A stretch of 5,961 bases of DNA from an uncultured Clostridium sp. (GCA_900554875.1 USJA01000068.1:1-5961), one strand, 5' to 3'. Counted from the first letter of the stretch, positions 1 to 5,423 are shown. Numbers and translations are program-made. Notes: a model not told the origin generated them from the sequence alone.

Positions 1-44
1 AAAAATTATTATACAATAAATAAAAGATATTTTCTATATTCGCA

Positions 45-73
45 TTGAATTTTATCTAAAATTTATATATAAT
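45..73 (+). promoter_or_regulatory. Putative sigma-A type promoter upstream of ogg
   Basis: TTGAAT (45-50) and a perfect TATAAT (68-73) are separated by 17 bases, the preferred spacing. Transcription would start near 80 and leave an untranslated leader of about 135 bases before the ogg ATG at 216. The -10 box lies in the loop of an inverted repeat (52-63 with 74-85), so binding of a protein there would block polymerase. In DNA this AT-rich a matching hexamer can be chance, but the spacing and orientation fit well. Inference from sequence only. Confidence 0.5.
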
Positions 74-85
74 AATTTTAGATAA
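52..85. repeat. 12-bp perfect inverted repeat around a -10 box
   Basis: TTATCTAAAATT (52-63) and AATTTTAGATAA (74-85) are exact reverse complements, with a 10-base centre that holds TATAAT. Neither strand has a T-run after the stem, so it does not look like a terminator. The placement across the spacer and start region of the putative promoter is typical of a repressor operator, but the regulator is unknown and no second copy is seen in the window. Confidence 0.6.
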
Positions 86-215
86 TATGATGGTTAATTT
101 AGCGTTTGTATAAAAAGGCAGTATTTATGTATGAATAACATTTTTATGGATGTAGACAAAAATTAGGAGAAAATTAAATAAGAATGGTTTGAATAGCACA
201 GGAAGGAAAAATAGT

Positions 216-1070
216 ATGAAAGAAATTGTAGTAAGAGTAGAATGTTTTAATCTAAAATATACTTTAGAGTGTGGACAGTGTTTTAGATGGAATAAACTAG
301 ATGAAAAGTATTATGTTGGTGTTATAAAAGATAGAGCTATAAAAATAAAACAAGAAGGGGATAAATTATATATATCTAGTAATAATATGTATAACTTACA
401 AGAAGTTATTTTTGAATATTTTGATATAAATACAGATTATTCTAAAGTAGAAAAAAGAATATCGAAAATAGATGATAATGTAAATAATGCAGTAAAAAAT
501 ACAAGTGGAATACATATATTAAATCAAGATTTTTTTGAAACTTTAATTTCATACATAATATCAGCTAATAATAATATTCCAAGAATTTCAAAATCAGTTA
601 ACTTGATATCTCAAAAATATGGTAAGAAAGTTATATTTGAAAATGAGGAATATTATTTATTTCCAACTCCAAATGAATTGAAAAATGTATCTGAAGAGGA
701 TTTTAAAAAGTGTGGAGTTGGATTTAGAGCAAGATATTTAAAGCATGCTGTAGAAGGAATTTTAAGTAAAAAAATAAATATTGAAAAATTAAAAGAGCTT
801 CCAACAAATAAGTTAAAAATGGAATTATTAAAAATAATGGGTGTGGGACCTAAAGTTGCAGATTGCATATTACTTTTTTCATGCAAAAGAAGGGAAGTTT
901 TTCCAATAGATGTGTGGGTTGAAAGGGTTATGACAAATCTTTATTTTAAAGATTATGGAAGAGCAATGAAGAAAAAAGAAATACTAGAATATGCAGAAAA
1001 ATATTTTGGAAATGATGCAGGAATTGTACAACAACATTTATTTTATAATGTAAGAGAAGGATTAATATAA
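216..1070 (+). CDS. ogg: 8-oxoguanine DNA glycosylase/AP lyase (OGG1 family)
   Basis: Removes 8-oxoguanine from oxidised DNA and cleaves the abasic site (base excision repair, cytoplasm). With the ATG at 216 the protein has 284 residues. An N-terminal OGG domain (about 1-105, with GQCFRW at 20-25) is followed by the HhH-GPD domain. The hairpin GVGPKVADC (209-217) carries Lys213, matching catalytic Lys249 of human OGG1, and Asp232 lies 19 residues on, as Asp268 does in OGG1. Gly20, Cys217, Gln272 and Phe276 match the human 8-oxoG pocket residues Gly42, Cys253, Gln315 and Phe319; NNNIPR (118-123) matches NNNIAR. Start choice: AGGAAGG at 200-206 is 9 bases before ATG 216; a TTG at 189 would add nine residues but its nearest AGGAG (165-169) is 19 bases away. 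The gene seems to be its own transcription unit. The family call is very secure; activity and opposite-base preference are inferred. Confidence 0.95.
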   Translation: MKEIVVRVECFNLKYTLECGQCFRWNKLDEKYYVGVIKDRAIKIKQEGDKLYISSNNMYNLQEVIFEYFDINTDYSKVEKRISKIDDNVNNAVKNTSGIHILNQDFFETLISYIISANNNIPRISKSVNLISQKYGKKVIFENEEYYLFPTPNELKNVSEEDFKKCGVGFRARYLKHAVEGILSKKINIEKLKELPTNKLKMELLKIMGVGPKVADCILLFSCKRREVFPIDVWVERVMTNLYFKDYGRAMKKKEILEYAEKYFGNDAGIVQQHLFYNVREGLI

Positions 1071-1198
1071 TCAACATTACAAATAATTATTTTGTATATG
1101 CTATATAATTGTTTTAAATATAATATGCTTTTAAGTTACAATTATATGACATTATAACATGTTTTTTGATAATTTTGGAGTAAATTCATTTATTTAGG

Positions 1199-1227
1199 TT
1201 GACTTATTTATTTTTTTATGTTAAAAT
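1199..1227 (+). promoter_or_regulatory. Promoter of rpmG-secE-nusG
   Basis: TTGACT (1199-1204), a 17-base spacer, and TAAAAT (1222-1227) give a near-consensus sigma-A promoter. The predicted start is near 1234, about 38 bases before rpmG. It could also serve the following rplKAJL genes, because no terminator is seen between nusG and rplK. Confidence 0.75.
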
Positions 1228-1271
1228 AATTTAGCATATATGGTTTAAAGAGACGTGGAGGTGTTTTTTTT

Positions 1272-1421
1272 ATGAGAGAAAATGTAACTTTAGCATGTAC
1301 TGAATGTAAACAAAGAAACTATGAAACTGAGAAAAATAAGAGAAATAATCCAGATAGAATAGAAAAAAGTAAATTTTGTAAATTTTGTGGTAAACATACT
1401 ACTCACAAAGAAACAAAATAA
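1272..1421 (+). CDS. rpmG: 50S ribosomal protein L33, four-cysteine form
   Basis: A 49-residue protein starting MRENVTLACTEC. Two CxxC pairs, Cys9/Cys12 and Cys36/Cys39, form the zinc ribbon of the C+ type of L33; YETEKNKRNNPDRIE (17-31) is the conserved middle part. L33 sits near the E site of the large subunit. The ATG at 1272 follows GGAGGTG (1257-1263) by 8 bases. secE starts 17 bases after its stop, and rpmG-secE-nusG is the usual order in Gram-positive bacteria. In many low-GC Gram-positives a zinc-free paralogue replaces this form when zinc is scarce; none is present here. The identification is secure in spite of the short length. Confidence 0.95.
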   Translation: MRENVTLACTECKQRNYETEKNKRNNPDRIEKSKFCKFCGKHTTHKETK

Positions 1422-1438
1422 TTAAAGGAGAGAAAAAA

Positions 1439-1636
1439 ATGGCTAAAGGATTTTTTAAAGGTGTAAAATCAGAATTAAAAAAAGTTGTATGGCCAACAAA
1501 AAAACAACTAATACATAATACTATTATGGTTGTAATACTAGTAGTTGCACTATCTGTTATTGTTTTAGGATTTGATATGATTCTAGAGTTCGCAGATGCA
1601 AAACTATGGAATATGATTGGCGGAAAAATTGGATAG
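1439..1636 (+). CDS. secE: Preprotein translocase subunit SecE
   Basis: A 65-residue, single-span SecE, the essential subunit that clamps SecY in the SecYEG channel for protein export. The amphipathic surface helix carries the family signature: SELKKVVWPTKKQL (11-24), with the near-invariant Trp-Pro at 18-19. One membrane segment follows at about 27-48. This is the short Gram-positive form; E. coli SecE has two extra spans. AAAGGAG (1424-1430) lies 8 bases before the ATG. It is between rpmG and nusG, the standard place, and shares their promoter at 1199. It is the only gene in the window to end in TAG. Confidence 0.96.
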   Translation: MAKGFFKGVKSELKKVVWPTKKQLIHNTIMVVILVVALSVIVLGFDMILEFADAKLWNMIGGKIG

Positions 1637-1669
1637 TTACTAAATTATAAATTTAAGGAGCTGGTAGAT

Positions 1670-2200
1670 TTGGAAAATGAGAACAATACTGATTTAGCAC
1701 ATTGGTACGTAGTATACACATATTCTGGCTATGAAAATAAAGTTAAAGTAACTTTAGAAAAATTGGTAGAAAATAGAGGTATGCAAGATAAAATCCAGGA
1801 AATCATTATACCTATGGAAGAAGAAATAGAAATAAAAGATGGAAAACAAAAAACATCTATAAAAAAAGTATTTCCAGGGTATGTCTTGATCAAAATGATA
1901 ATGACAGATGAAACTTGGTATATTGTAAAAAATATTAAAGGTGTGTTTAATTTTGTTGGTGTTGGTGAGAAACCTTTACCACTTACTGAGAAAGAAATGC
2001 AAACTTTAGGAATAGAGGATATAATGAATCTTGATTTTGAAGTTGGTGACACAGTAAGAATTATAACAGAACCATTTTACAATTATACTGCAACAATTGA
2101 AGAAATCTTTAAAGATAAGAAAAGAGTTAAAGTTAAAGTTTCTATGTTTGGTAGAGAAACAACAGTTGATCTTGAATTTGATCAAATACAAAAAATATAA
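1670..2200 (+). CDS. nusG: Transcription termination/antitermination protein NusG
   Basis: A 176-residue NusG. It binds the RNA polymerase clamp through its N-terminal NGN domain and influences pausing, Rho-dependent termination and coupling to ribosomes through its C-terminal KOW domain. The NGN domain spans about 11-105: HWYVVYTYSGYENKVK (11-26) and VFPGYVLIKM (67-76) are typical. The KOW domain spans about 124-176, with VGDTVRI (125-131) and FGRETTVDLEFDQIQKI (160-176). The start is TTG at 1670, with AAGGAG (1655-1660) 9 bases upstream; a later ATG would cut into the NGN fold. Oddity: in the KOW motif the loop usually ending in glycine (as in FxNFxG) reads FYNYTA, so Ala141 stands where the near-invariant glycine should be, and Glu134 replaces the usual Gly before Pro. 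The identity is nevertheless clear. Confidence 0.97.
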   Translation: MENENNTDLAHWYVVYTYSGYENKVKVTLEKLVENRGMQDKIQEIIIPMEEEIEIKDGKQKTSIKKVFPGYVLIKMIMTDETWYIVKNIKGVFNFVGVGEKPLPLTEKEMQTLGIEDIMNLDFEVGDTVRIITEPFYNYTATIEEIFKDKKRVKVKVSMFGRETTVDLEFDQIQKI

Positions 2201-2207
2201 TTAGTTT

Positions 2208-2236
2208 TTAAGTATATATAATATATTTAATATAAT
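2208..2236 (+). promoter_or_regulatory. Weak candidate promoter before rplK
   Basis: A perfect TATAAT (2231-2236) lies 17 bases after TTAAGT (2208-2213), which matches only half of the -35 consensus. The 59-base nusG-rplK gap is almost all A and T, so a chance TATAAT is likely; another occurs at 2217-2222. rplK often has its own promoter in related bacteria, but read-through from 1199 is equally possible. Confidence 0.25.
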
Positions 2237-2259
2237 CCTATTTTAAGGAGGTGAAAATG

Positions 2260-2688
2260 ATGGCAGATAAAAAAGTAACACACGTAGTAAAATTACAAAT
2301 TCAAGCTGGTAAAGCTAATCCAGCACCACCAGTAGGACCTGCACTTGGACCAACTGGTATAAACATAATGCAATTTTGTAAAGACTTTAATGAAAAAACT
2401 GCAAAAGATGCTGGAACAATATTCCCAGTTATTCTTACAGTTTATGCTGATAAAACTTTTGAATATGTGTTAAAGACTCCACCTGCTGCAGAACTTTTAA
2501 AGAAAGCTGCTAAGGTTCAAAAAGGATCTGGAAAACCACATAAAGATAAAGTTGCAAAAGTAACAACTGCACAATGTGAAGAAATTGCAAAAACAAAAAT
2601 GCAAGATCTTAACGCATCATCTCTAGAAACTGCTGTATCTATGATAAAAGGTACTGCAAGATCAATGGGGATCGAAGTTATAGATTAA
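2260..2688 (+). CDS. rplK: 50S ribosomal protein L11
   Basis: A 142-residue L11, the same length as E. coli L11. It binds the 23S GTPase-associated region with L10 and contacts elongation factors; it is also needed for RelA activation in stringent bacteria. The N-terminal domain (about 1-70) contains LQIQAGKANPAPPVGPALG (12-30), whose prolines form the thiostrepton-contacting face. The C-terminal RNA-binding domain (about 73-142) includes KTPPAAELLKKAA (72-84), KVAKVT (97-102), and the terminal GTARSMGI (131-138). The ATG at 2260 gives the standard MADKKV start and is 8 bases after AGGAGG (2246-2251). GTG 2251 is part of that binding site, and ATG 2257 is only 5 bases from it, so both are less likely. 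rplA follows after 45 bases. Confidence 0.96.
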   Translation: MADKKVTHVVKLQIQAGKANPAPPVGPALGPTGINIMQFCKDFNEKTAKDAGTIFPVILTVYADKTFEYVLKTPPAAELLKKAAKVQKGSGKPHKDKVAKVTTAQCEEIAKTKMQDLNASSLETAVSMIKGTARSMGIEVID

Positions 2689-2691
2689 TTA

Positions 2692-2719
2692 TGGGAGAAC
2701 TATTAGTTCGTTAAAACCA
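2692..2719 (+). promoter_or_regulatory. Candidate L1-binding mRNA element (rplK-rplA gap)
   Basis: TGG (2692-2694) can pair with CCA (2717-2719) around an asymmetric internal loop, and GAAC (2697-2700) pairs with GTTC (2706-2709) around the loop TATTA. The run GGGAG (2693-2697) followed by a short hairpin resembles the L1 site of 23S rRNA and known L1 autoregulatory mRNA sites. The right arm ends one base before the rplA AGGAGG (2721-2726), so bound L1 could block translation initiation. L1 repression of its own operon is established in E. coli and predicted widely; this site is inferred from a short fold. Confidence 0.5.
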
Positions 2720-2733
2720 AAGGAGGGAAAAAC

Positions 2734-3417
2734 ATGAGCAAAAGAATGGTTGAAGCAAATAAACTTGTTGAACCAGGTAAAATGTATGATGTTGCTGAAG
2801 CTATAGACCTAGCATTAAAAATGCCTAAAGCTAAGTTTGATGAAACTTTAGAAATGCATATTAGACTAGGTGTTGATGGTAAACAAGCAGATCAACAAGT
2901 AAGAGGAGTAGTTGTACTTCCAAATGGTACTGGTAAAACAAAAAAAGTTTTAGTTTTAGCAAGAGGAGATAAAGCTAAAGAAGCAGAAGCTGCTGGTGCA
3001 GATTTTGTTGGTGATGATGACATGATTCAAAAAATTCAATCTGAAAACTGGTTTGGATTTGATGTAGTTGTTGCTACACCTGATATGATGGCATCTTTAG
3101 GAAAAATAGCTAGAATCCTTGGACCAAAAGGTCTTATGCCAAATCCAAAAGCTGGAACAGTTACAATGGATGTTGCAAAAGCTGTAACAGAAATTAAAGC
3201 TGGTAAAATTGAATACAGATTAGACAAAAACAACATTGTACATTGTCCAATCGGTAAAGTATCTTTTGGAGCAGATAAACTAAAAGAAAACTATATGACA
3301 TTATTAGATGCAATTGTAAAAGCAAAACCTGCAGCTGCAAAGGGAACTTATTTAAAATCAATTGCAATATCTACAACTATGGGTGCTGGTATAAGAATAA
3401 ATCCAACATCTAAATAA
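2734..3417 (+). CDS. rplA: 50S ribosomal protein L1
   Basis: A 227-residue L1, which binds 23S helices 76-78 as the mobile L1 stalk and helps deacylated tRNA leave the E site. Domain I is built from both ends (about 1-66 and 160-227); domain II is about 67-159. Diagnostic stretches are KFDETLEMHIRLGVD (34-48), ADQQVRGVVVLPNGTGK (52-68), RILGPKGLMPNPKAGTV (127-143), and AKGTYLKSIAISTTMGAGI (202-220). The N-terminus is a few residues shorter than in many L1 proteins, lacking the usual early basic GKKY-type segment. ATG 2734 follows AGGAGG (2721-2726) by 7 bases. L1 normally also represses its own mRNA, and a matching RNA fold lies just upstream. No terminator follows directly; transcription likely runs into the L10 leader. 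Confidence 0.97.
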   Translation: MSKRMVEANKLVEPGKMYDVAEAIDLALKMPKAKFDETLEMHIRLGVDGKQADQQVRGVVVLPNGTGKTKKVLVLARGDKAKEAEAAGADFVGDDDMIQKIQSENWFGFDVVVATPDMMASLGKIARILGPKGLMPNPKAGTVTMDVAKAVTEIKAGKIEYRLDKNNIVHCPIGKVSFGADKLKENYMTLLDAIVKAKPAAAKGTYLKSIAISTTMGAGIRINPTSK

Positions 3418-3433
3418 TTAAATATATTAAACC

Positions 3434-3551
3434 CTAGACAGTAGGTGGCAAGTCCACAATTCCTACCGAGGTTATATAAAAAGAATAGAACGGAAATGTT
3501 TCTTATCTTAGACTATAACCTTTGGGTGTCTAGATAAGAAATTTTTATTTT
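3434..3551 (+). ncRNA. L10 leader: autoregulatory attenuator of rplJL
   Basis: This segment lies in the 151-base gap before rplJ and has the layout of the ribosomal protein L10 leader known from B. subtilis. A hairpin formed by GTAGG (3441-3445) and CCTAC (3462-3466), with inner TGG/CCA, forms the body for L10-L12 binding. Two long-range helices form an antiterminator: CTAGACA (3434-3440) with TGTCTAG (3527-3533), and AGGTTATA (3469-3476) with TATAACCT (3514-3521). The first competes for the right arm of the terminator stem at 3499-3541; the second uses bases in the terminator loop. From the B. subtilis system, excess L10(L12)4 would bind the leader, prevent the antiterminator, and cause premature termination. 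All pairings are read directly; the mechanism is by homology. Confidence 0.88.
3499..3551 (+). terminator. Conditional Rho-independent terminator in the L10 leader
   Basis: TTTCTTATCT (3499-3508) pairs perfectly with AGATAAGAAA (3532-3541). After one bulged T, AGAC (3510-3513) pairs with GTCT (3528-3531), giving 14 pairs in all. The stem is followed directly by TTTTTATTTT (3542-3551). A smaller ACC/GGT helix can form in the loop. The terminator lies just before the rplJ ribosome binding site and shares bases with the antiterminator, so it is an on/off switch and not a constitutive end. Confidence 0.88.
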
Positions 3552-3568
3552 AAGGAGGTGTCATAAAA

Positions 3569-4072
3569 GTGCCAAGTGAAAAAATATTAAACGCTAAAAA
3601 AGAGCAAGTAAAAAATCTTGCTGAAAAATTTAAAAAAGCAAAAATGATTGTACTTTCTGATTATAGAGGTATAAACGTTGCTGATGATGCAAAATTAAGA
3701 TCTGAAATTAGAGAAAATAACTGTGAATACATGGTTGTTAAAAATTCTATAATATCTCATGCTGCTAAAGAAGCTGGTATAGAAGGATTAGATGCAGTTC
3801 TTGAAGGACCAACATCTGTAGCTATAGGATATGATGATTATATTGCACCAGCTAAAGTAGTAAATAACTATGCTAAAGATAGTGATTTTTACAAAATCAA
3901 AGCAGGTGTAATGGATCAAAAGATGATTGATGTTGCTGAAGTTAAAAAACTTGCAACTCTACCATCAAAAGAAACTCTATATGCTATGCTTGCATCAGCA
4001 TTACTTGGAAATATACGTAATCTTGCTGTTGTTCTTGATCAAACAAGACAAAAAAAGGAAGAAAATGCGTAA
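3569..4072 (+). CDS. rplJ: 50S ribosomal protein L10
   Basis: A 167-residue L10, which anchors the stalk: its N-terminal domain binds 23S rRNA next to L11 and its C-terminal helix holds L7/L12 dimers. Typical motifs are MIVLSDYRGINVADDAKLR (26-44), YMVVKNSI (54-61), LEGPTSVAIGYDD (78-90), and LPSKETLYAML (131-141). The helix at about 137-163 is the L12 docking region. The start is GTG at 3569, with AAGGAGG (3552-3558) 10 bases upstream; the GTG at 3558 inside that site meets a stop after two codons. The gene is preceded by its leader attenuator and followed by rplL after 41 bases. The L10(L12)4 complex is expected to repress this same transcript. Confidence 0.97.
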   Translation: MPSEKILNAKKEQVKNLAEKFKKAKMIVLSDYRGINVADDAKLRSEIRENNCEYMVVKNSIISHAAKEAGIEGLDAVLEGPTSVAIGYDDYIAPAKVVNNYAKDSDFYKIKAGVMDQKMIDVAEVKKLATLPSKETLYAMLASALLGNIRNLAVVLDQTRQKKEENA

Positions 4073-4113
4073 TATAAAAATAATTAATAATGATTTTTAA
4101 GGAGGAATTTAAA

Positions 4114-4485
4114 ATGGAAAAAATCGAAAAATTAGTAGAAGAAATCGAAAAATTATCAGTAATTGAGCTTTCTGATTTAGTAAAAGCTATTGAAGAAAAA
4201 TTTGGAGTATCTGCAGCTGCTGCTGTTGTAGCTGCTGGAGCAGGTGCTGGAGCTGCTGCTGGAGCAGAAGAAAAGACAGAATTTAATGTAGTATTAAAAG
4301 ATGCTGGAGCATCTAAAATTGCTGTTATCAAAGCAGTAAGAGAAGCTACTGGATTAGGACTAAAAGAAGCTAAAGATTTAGTTGATTCAGCTCCTAAAGC
4401 AGTAAAAGAAGGAGTATCTAAAGAAGATGCTGAAAAATTAGTAGCTACTTTAACAGAAGCTGGTGCTACTGTAGTAATGGAATAA
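4114..4485 (+). CDS. rplL: 50S ribosomal protein L7/L12
   Basis: A 123-residue L7/L12, the multicopy stalk protein that recruits and stimulates translation GTPases. The N-terminal dimerisation helices (1-30) bind L10. A flexible Ala/Gly-rich hinge runs from about 34 to 51, and the C-terminal factor-binding domain spans 54-123, with KTEFNVVLKDAG (54-65), KIAVIKAVREATGLGLKEAKDLVD (68-91), and AEKLVATLTEAGATV (106-120). ATG 4114 is 8 bases after AAGGAGG (4099-4105). An in-frame ATG at 4090 would place this binding site inside the gene and is rejected. The stop is followed by a strong terminator, so rplL ends the operon here; in most bacteria rpoB comes next. Confidence 0.97.
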   Translation: MEKIEKLVEEIEKLSVIELSDLVKAIEEKFGVSAAAAVVAAGAGAGAAAGAEEKTEFNVVLKDAGASKIAVIKAVREATGLGLKEAKDLVDSAPKAVKEGVSKEDAEKLVATLTEAGATVVME

Positions 4486-4504
4486 TATATTATTTCATAA
4501 ATTT

Positions 4505-4539
4505 AAAGAGAATCAATGTAATGTTGATTCTCTTTATTT
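4505..4539 (+). terminator. Rho-independent terminator after rplL
   Basis: AAAGAGAATCAA (4505-4516) and TTGATTCTCTTT (4524-4535) form a perfect 12-bp stem with the seven-base loop TGTAATG, followed by ATTT. The T-tract is short outside the stem, but the last three paired bases are also T. It begins 20 bases after the rplL stop, and its tail overlaps the next gene's -35 box. Confidence 0.82.
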
Positions 4540-4566
4540 GACATTATATTAAAAATATAGTATTAT
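4538..4566 (+). promoter_or_regulatory. Strong promoter of the zinc-ribbon membrane protein gene
   Basis: A consensus TTGACA (4538-4543), a 17-base spacer, and TATTAT (4561-4566). The start would be near 4573, giving a leader of about 28 bases. The box begins within the tail of the rplL terminator, so the two transcription units are packed tightly and separated cleanly. Confidence 0.75.
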
Positions 4567-4600
4567 ATAATTTCTAAGTATTAAAGAAAGAAAGAAAAAA

Positions 4601-5359
4601 ATGTCTTTTATATTAGGATTTCTAGGTGTAATTTTAGGTATATTTGTATCGTTATTTTTAATAGTCTTTATTATACTAAAAAAAATACAAAAGGCAGCTG
4701 GAATATCTGGTGTAAACCCAATTACTTCTCTTAGAAATTTTTCAAAAGAGACAGAAATTTCAAATAGTACAACACCTAAAAGTGTAAATGCAATGACTAC
4801 TCTAGTAGAGCCTCAAATATTAATTTATTTCCATGATTTTAATAAAGAAATATTATATTCAAAAATAGAGTCTGATTTAAAAACAATATTTAATAGTATA
4901 GAAAATTTAAACTATGAAAAATGTTTAGAATTAGAATTAATACAAAATTCACTTGAAAAAGAGATTCAAGATTACAAAGAACAAGGGGTAGTTATAAAAT
5001 ACGATAATATTGTTTTTCATAGACATGGAATTAAATCATATTTAAATGCTGATGGAATGGCTACAATTACTACTTCATCTTCTGTTGAATATAACTTTTA
5101 CGATAGCAGGAGAAAAGATAATAGTAGTTATAAAACTCAAACTAGGTATACTTGTAAGTATGTTTATATATATGATTTATCTAAGTTACCCCAAAATTCA
5201 GGAAAGGAAACATTTATACTTAATTGTCCTAATTGTGGAGCACCTTTAGTTAATTTAGAGAAAAGAGAGTGTGTATACTGTGGCTCACATTTAGAGGAAA
5301 TAAATTTAAAAACATGGAAATTATCATCATATATAGATGATTTTGTAATTAAAATATAA
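4601..5359 (+). CDS. Membrane-anchored zinc-ribbon protein, Tim44-like
   Basis: A 252-residue protein of uncertain function. Residues 3-27 form one strongly hydrophobic membrane segment, followed by KKIQK, so the rest probably faces the cytoplasm. A low-complexity linker (about 35-65) leads to an alpha+beta domain (about 66-205), followed by a zinc ribbon: NCPNCGAPL (208-216) and CVYCGS (224-229), with Cys209, 212, 224 and 227. The tail TWKLSSYIDD (238-247) resembles the WxLSSI ending in clostridial proteins annotated as Tim44-like, whose core is NTF2-like. That resemblance is recalled from family patterns and is not computed. ATG 4601 has only a weak purine-rich stretch (4584-4600, AAAGAAAG) and no GGAGG, so translation may be low or the start imprecise. 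It has its own strong promoter and seems monocistronic. Any role in protein quality control beside tmRNA would be speculation. Confidence 0.75.
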   Translation: MSFILGFLGVILGIFVSLFLIVFIILKKIQKAAGISGVNPITSLRNFSKETEISNSTTPKSVNAMTTLVEPQILIYFHDFNKEILYSKIESDLKTIFNSIENLNYEKCLELELIQNSLEKEIQDYKEQGVVIKYDNIVFHRHGIKSYLNADGMATITTSSSVEYNFYDSRRKDNSSYKTQTRYTCKYVYIYDLSKLPQNSGKETFILNCPNCGAPLVNLEKRECVYCGSHLEEINLKTWKLSSYIDDFVIKI

Positions 5360-5382
5360 ATATTGTATTCTTATTAAATGTA

Positions 5383-5411
5383 TTTACATAAGTTGAGAAA
5401 AATGATATAAT
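5383..5411 (+). promoter_or_regulatory. Promoter of ssrA
   Basis: TTTACA (5383-5388) and a perfect TATAAT (5406-5411) are 17 bases apart, and TGA directly before the -10 box makes it an extended -10. The start would be near 5418, about six bases before mature tmRNA, so a short 5' trailer would be removed by RNase P. The -35 box lies in a small palindrome (ATGTA 5378-5382, TACAT 5385-5389), perhaps by chance. Confidence 0.8.
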
Positions 5412-5423
5412 AAATATATGTAT

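Noticed and set aside
189..215. TTG start adding nine residues to Ogg
   Set aside because: The nearest AGGAG is 19 bases upstream, while ATG 216 has AGGAAGG at a 9-base spacing and gives a normal family N-terminus.
1078..1096. Terminator after ogg
   Set aside because: TACAAA/TTTGTA gives only a 6-bp A/T-rich stem with no T-run after it. No convincing ogg terminator is seen between 1071 and 1198.
2251..2259. GTG 2251 or ATG 2257 as the rplK start
   Set aside because: GTG 2251 overlaps AGGAGG itself and ATG 2257 is too close; ATG 2260 gives the standard L11 start and length of 142.
4090..4113. Eight-residue N-terminal extension of L7/L12
   Set aside because: It would place the AAGGAGG ribosome binding site inside the coding region; MEKIEKLVEEI from 4114 is the usual start.
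3984..4331. Minus-strand reading frame of 115 codons opposite rplJ/rplL
   Set aside because: Its alanine-rich segment is the shadow of the L7/L12 hinge, it runs across a well-supported gene junction, and it has no family features. The minus frames within ogg, nusG and rplA are shadows for the same reasons.
5046..5249. 67-codon frame inside the zinc-ribbon protein gene
   Set aside because: It is an alternative frame of a longer gene with a clear zinc ribbon, and it has no ribosome binding site.
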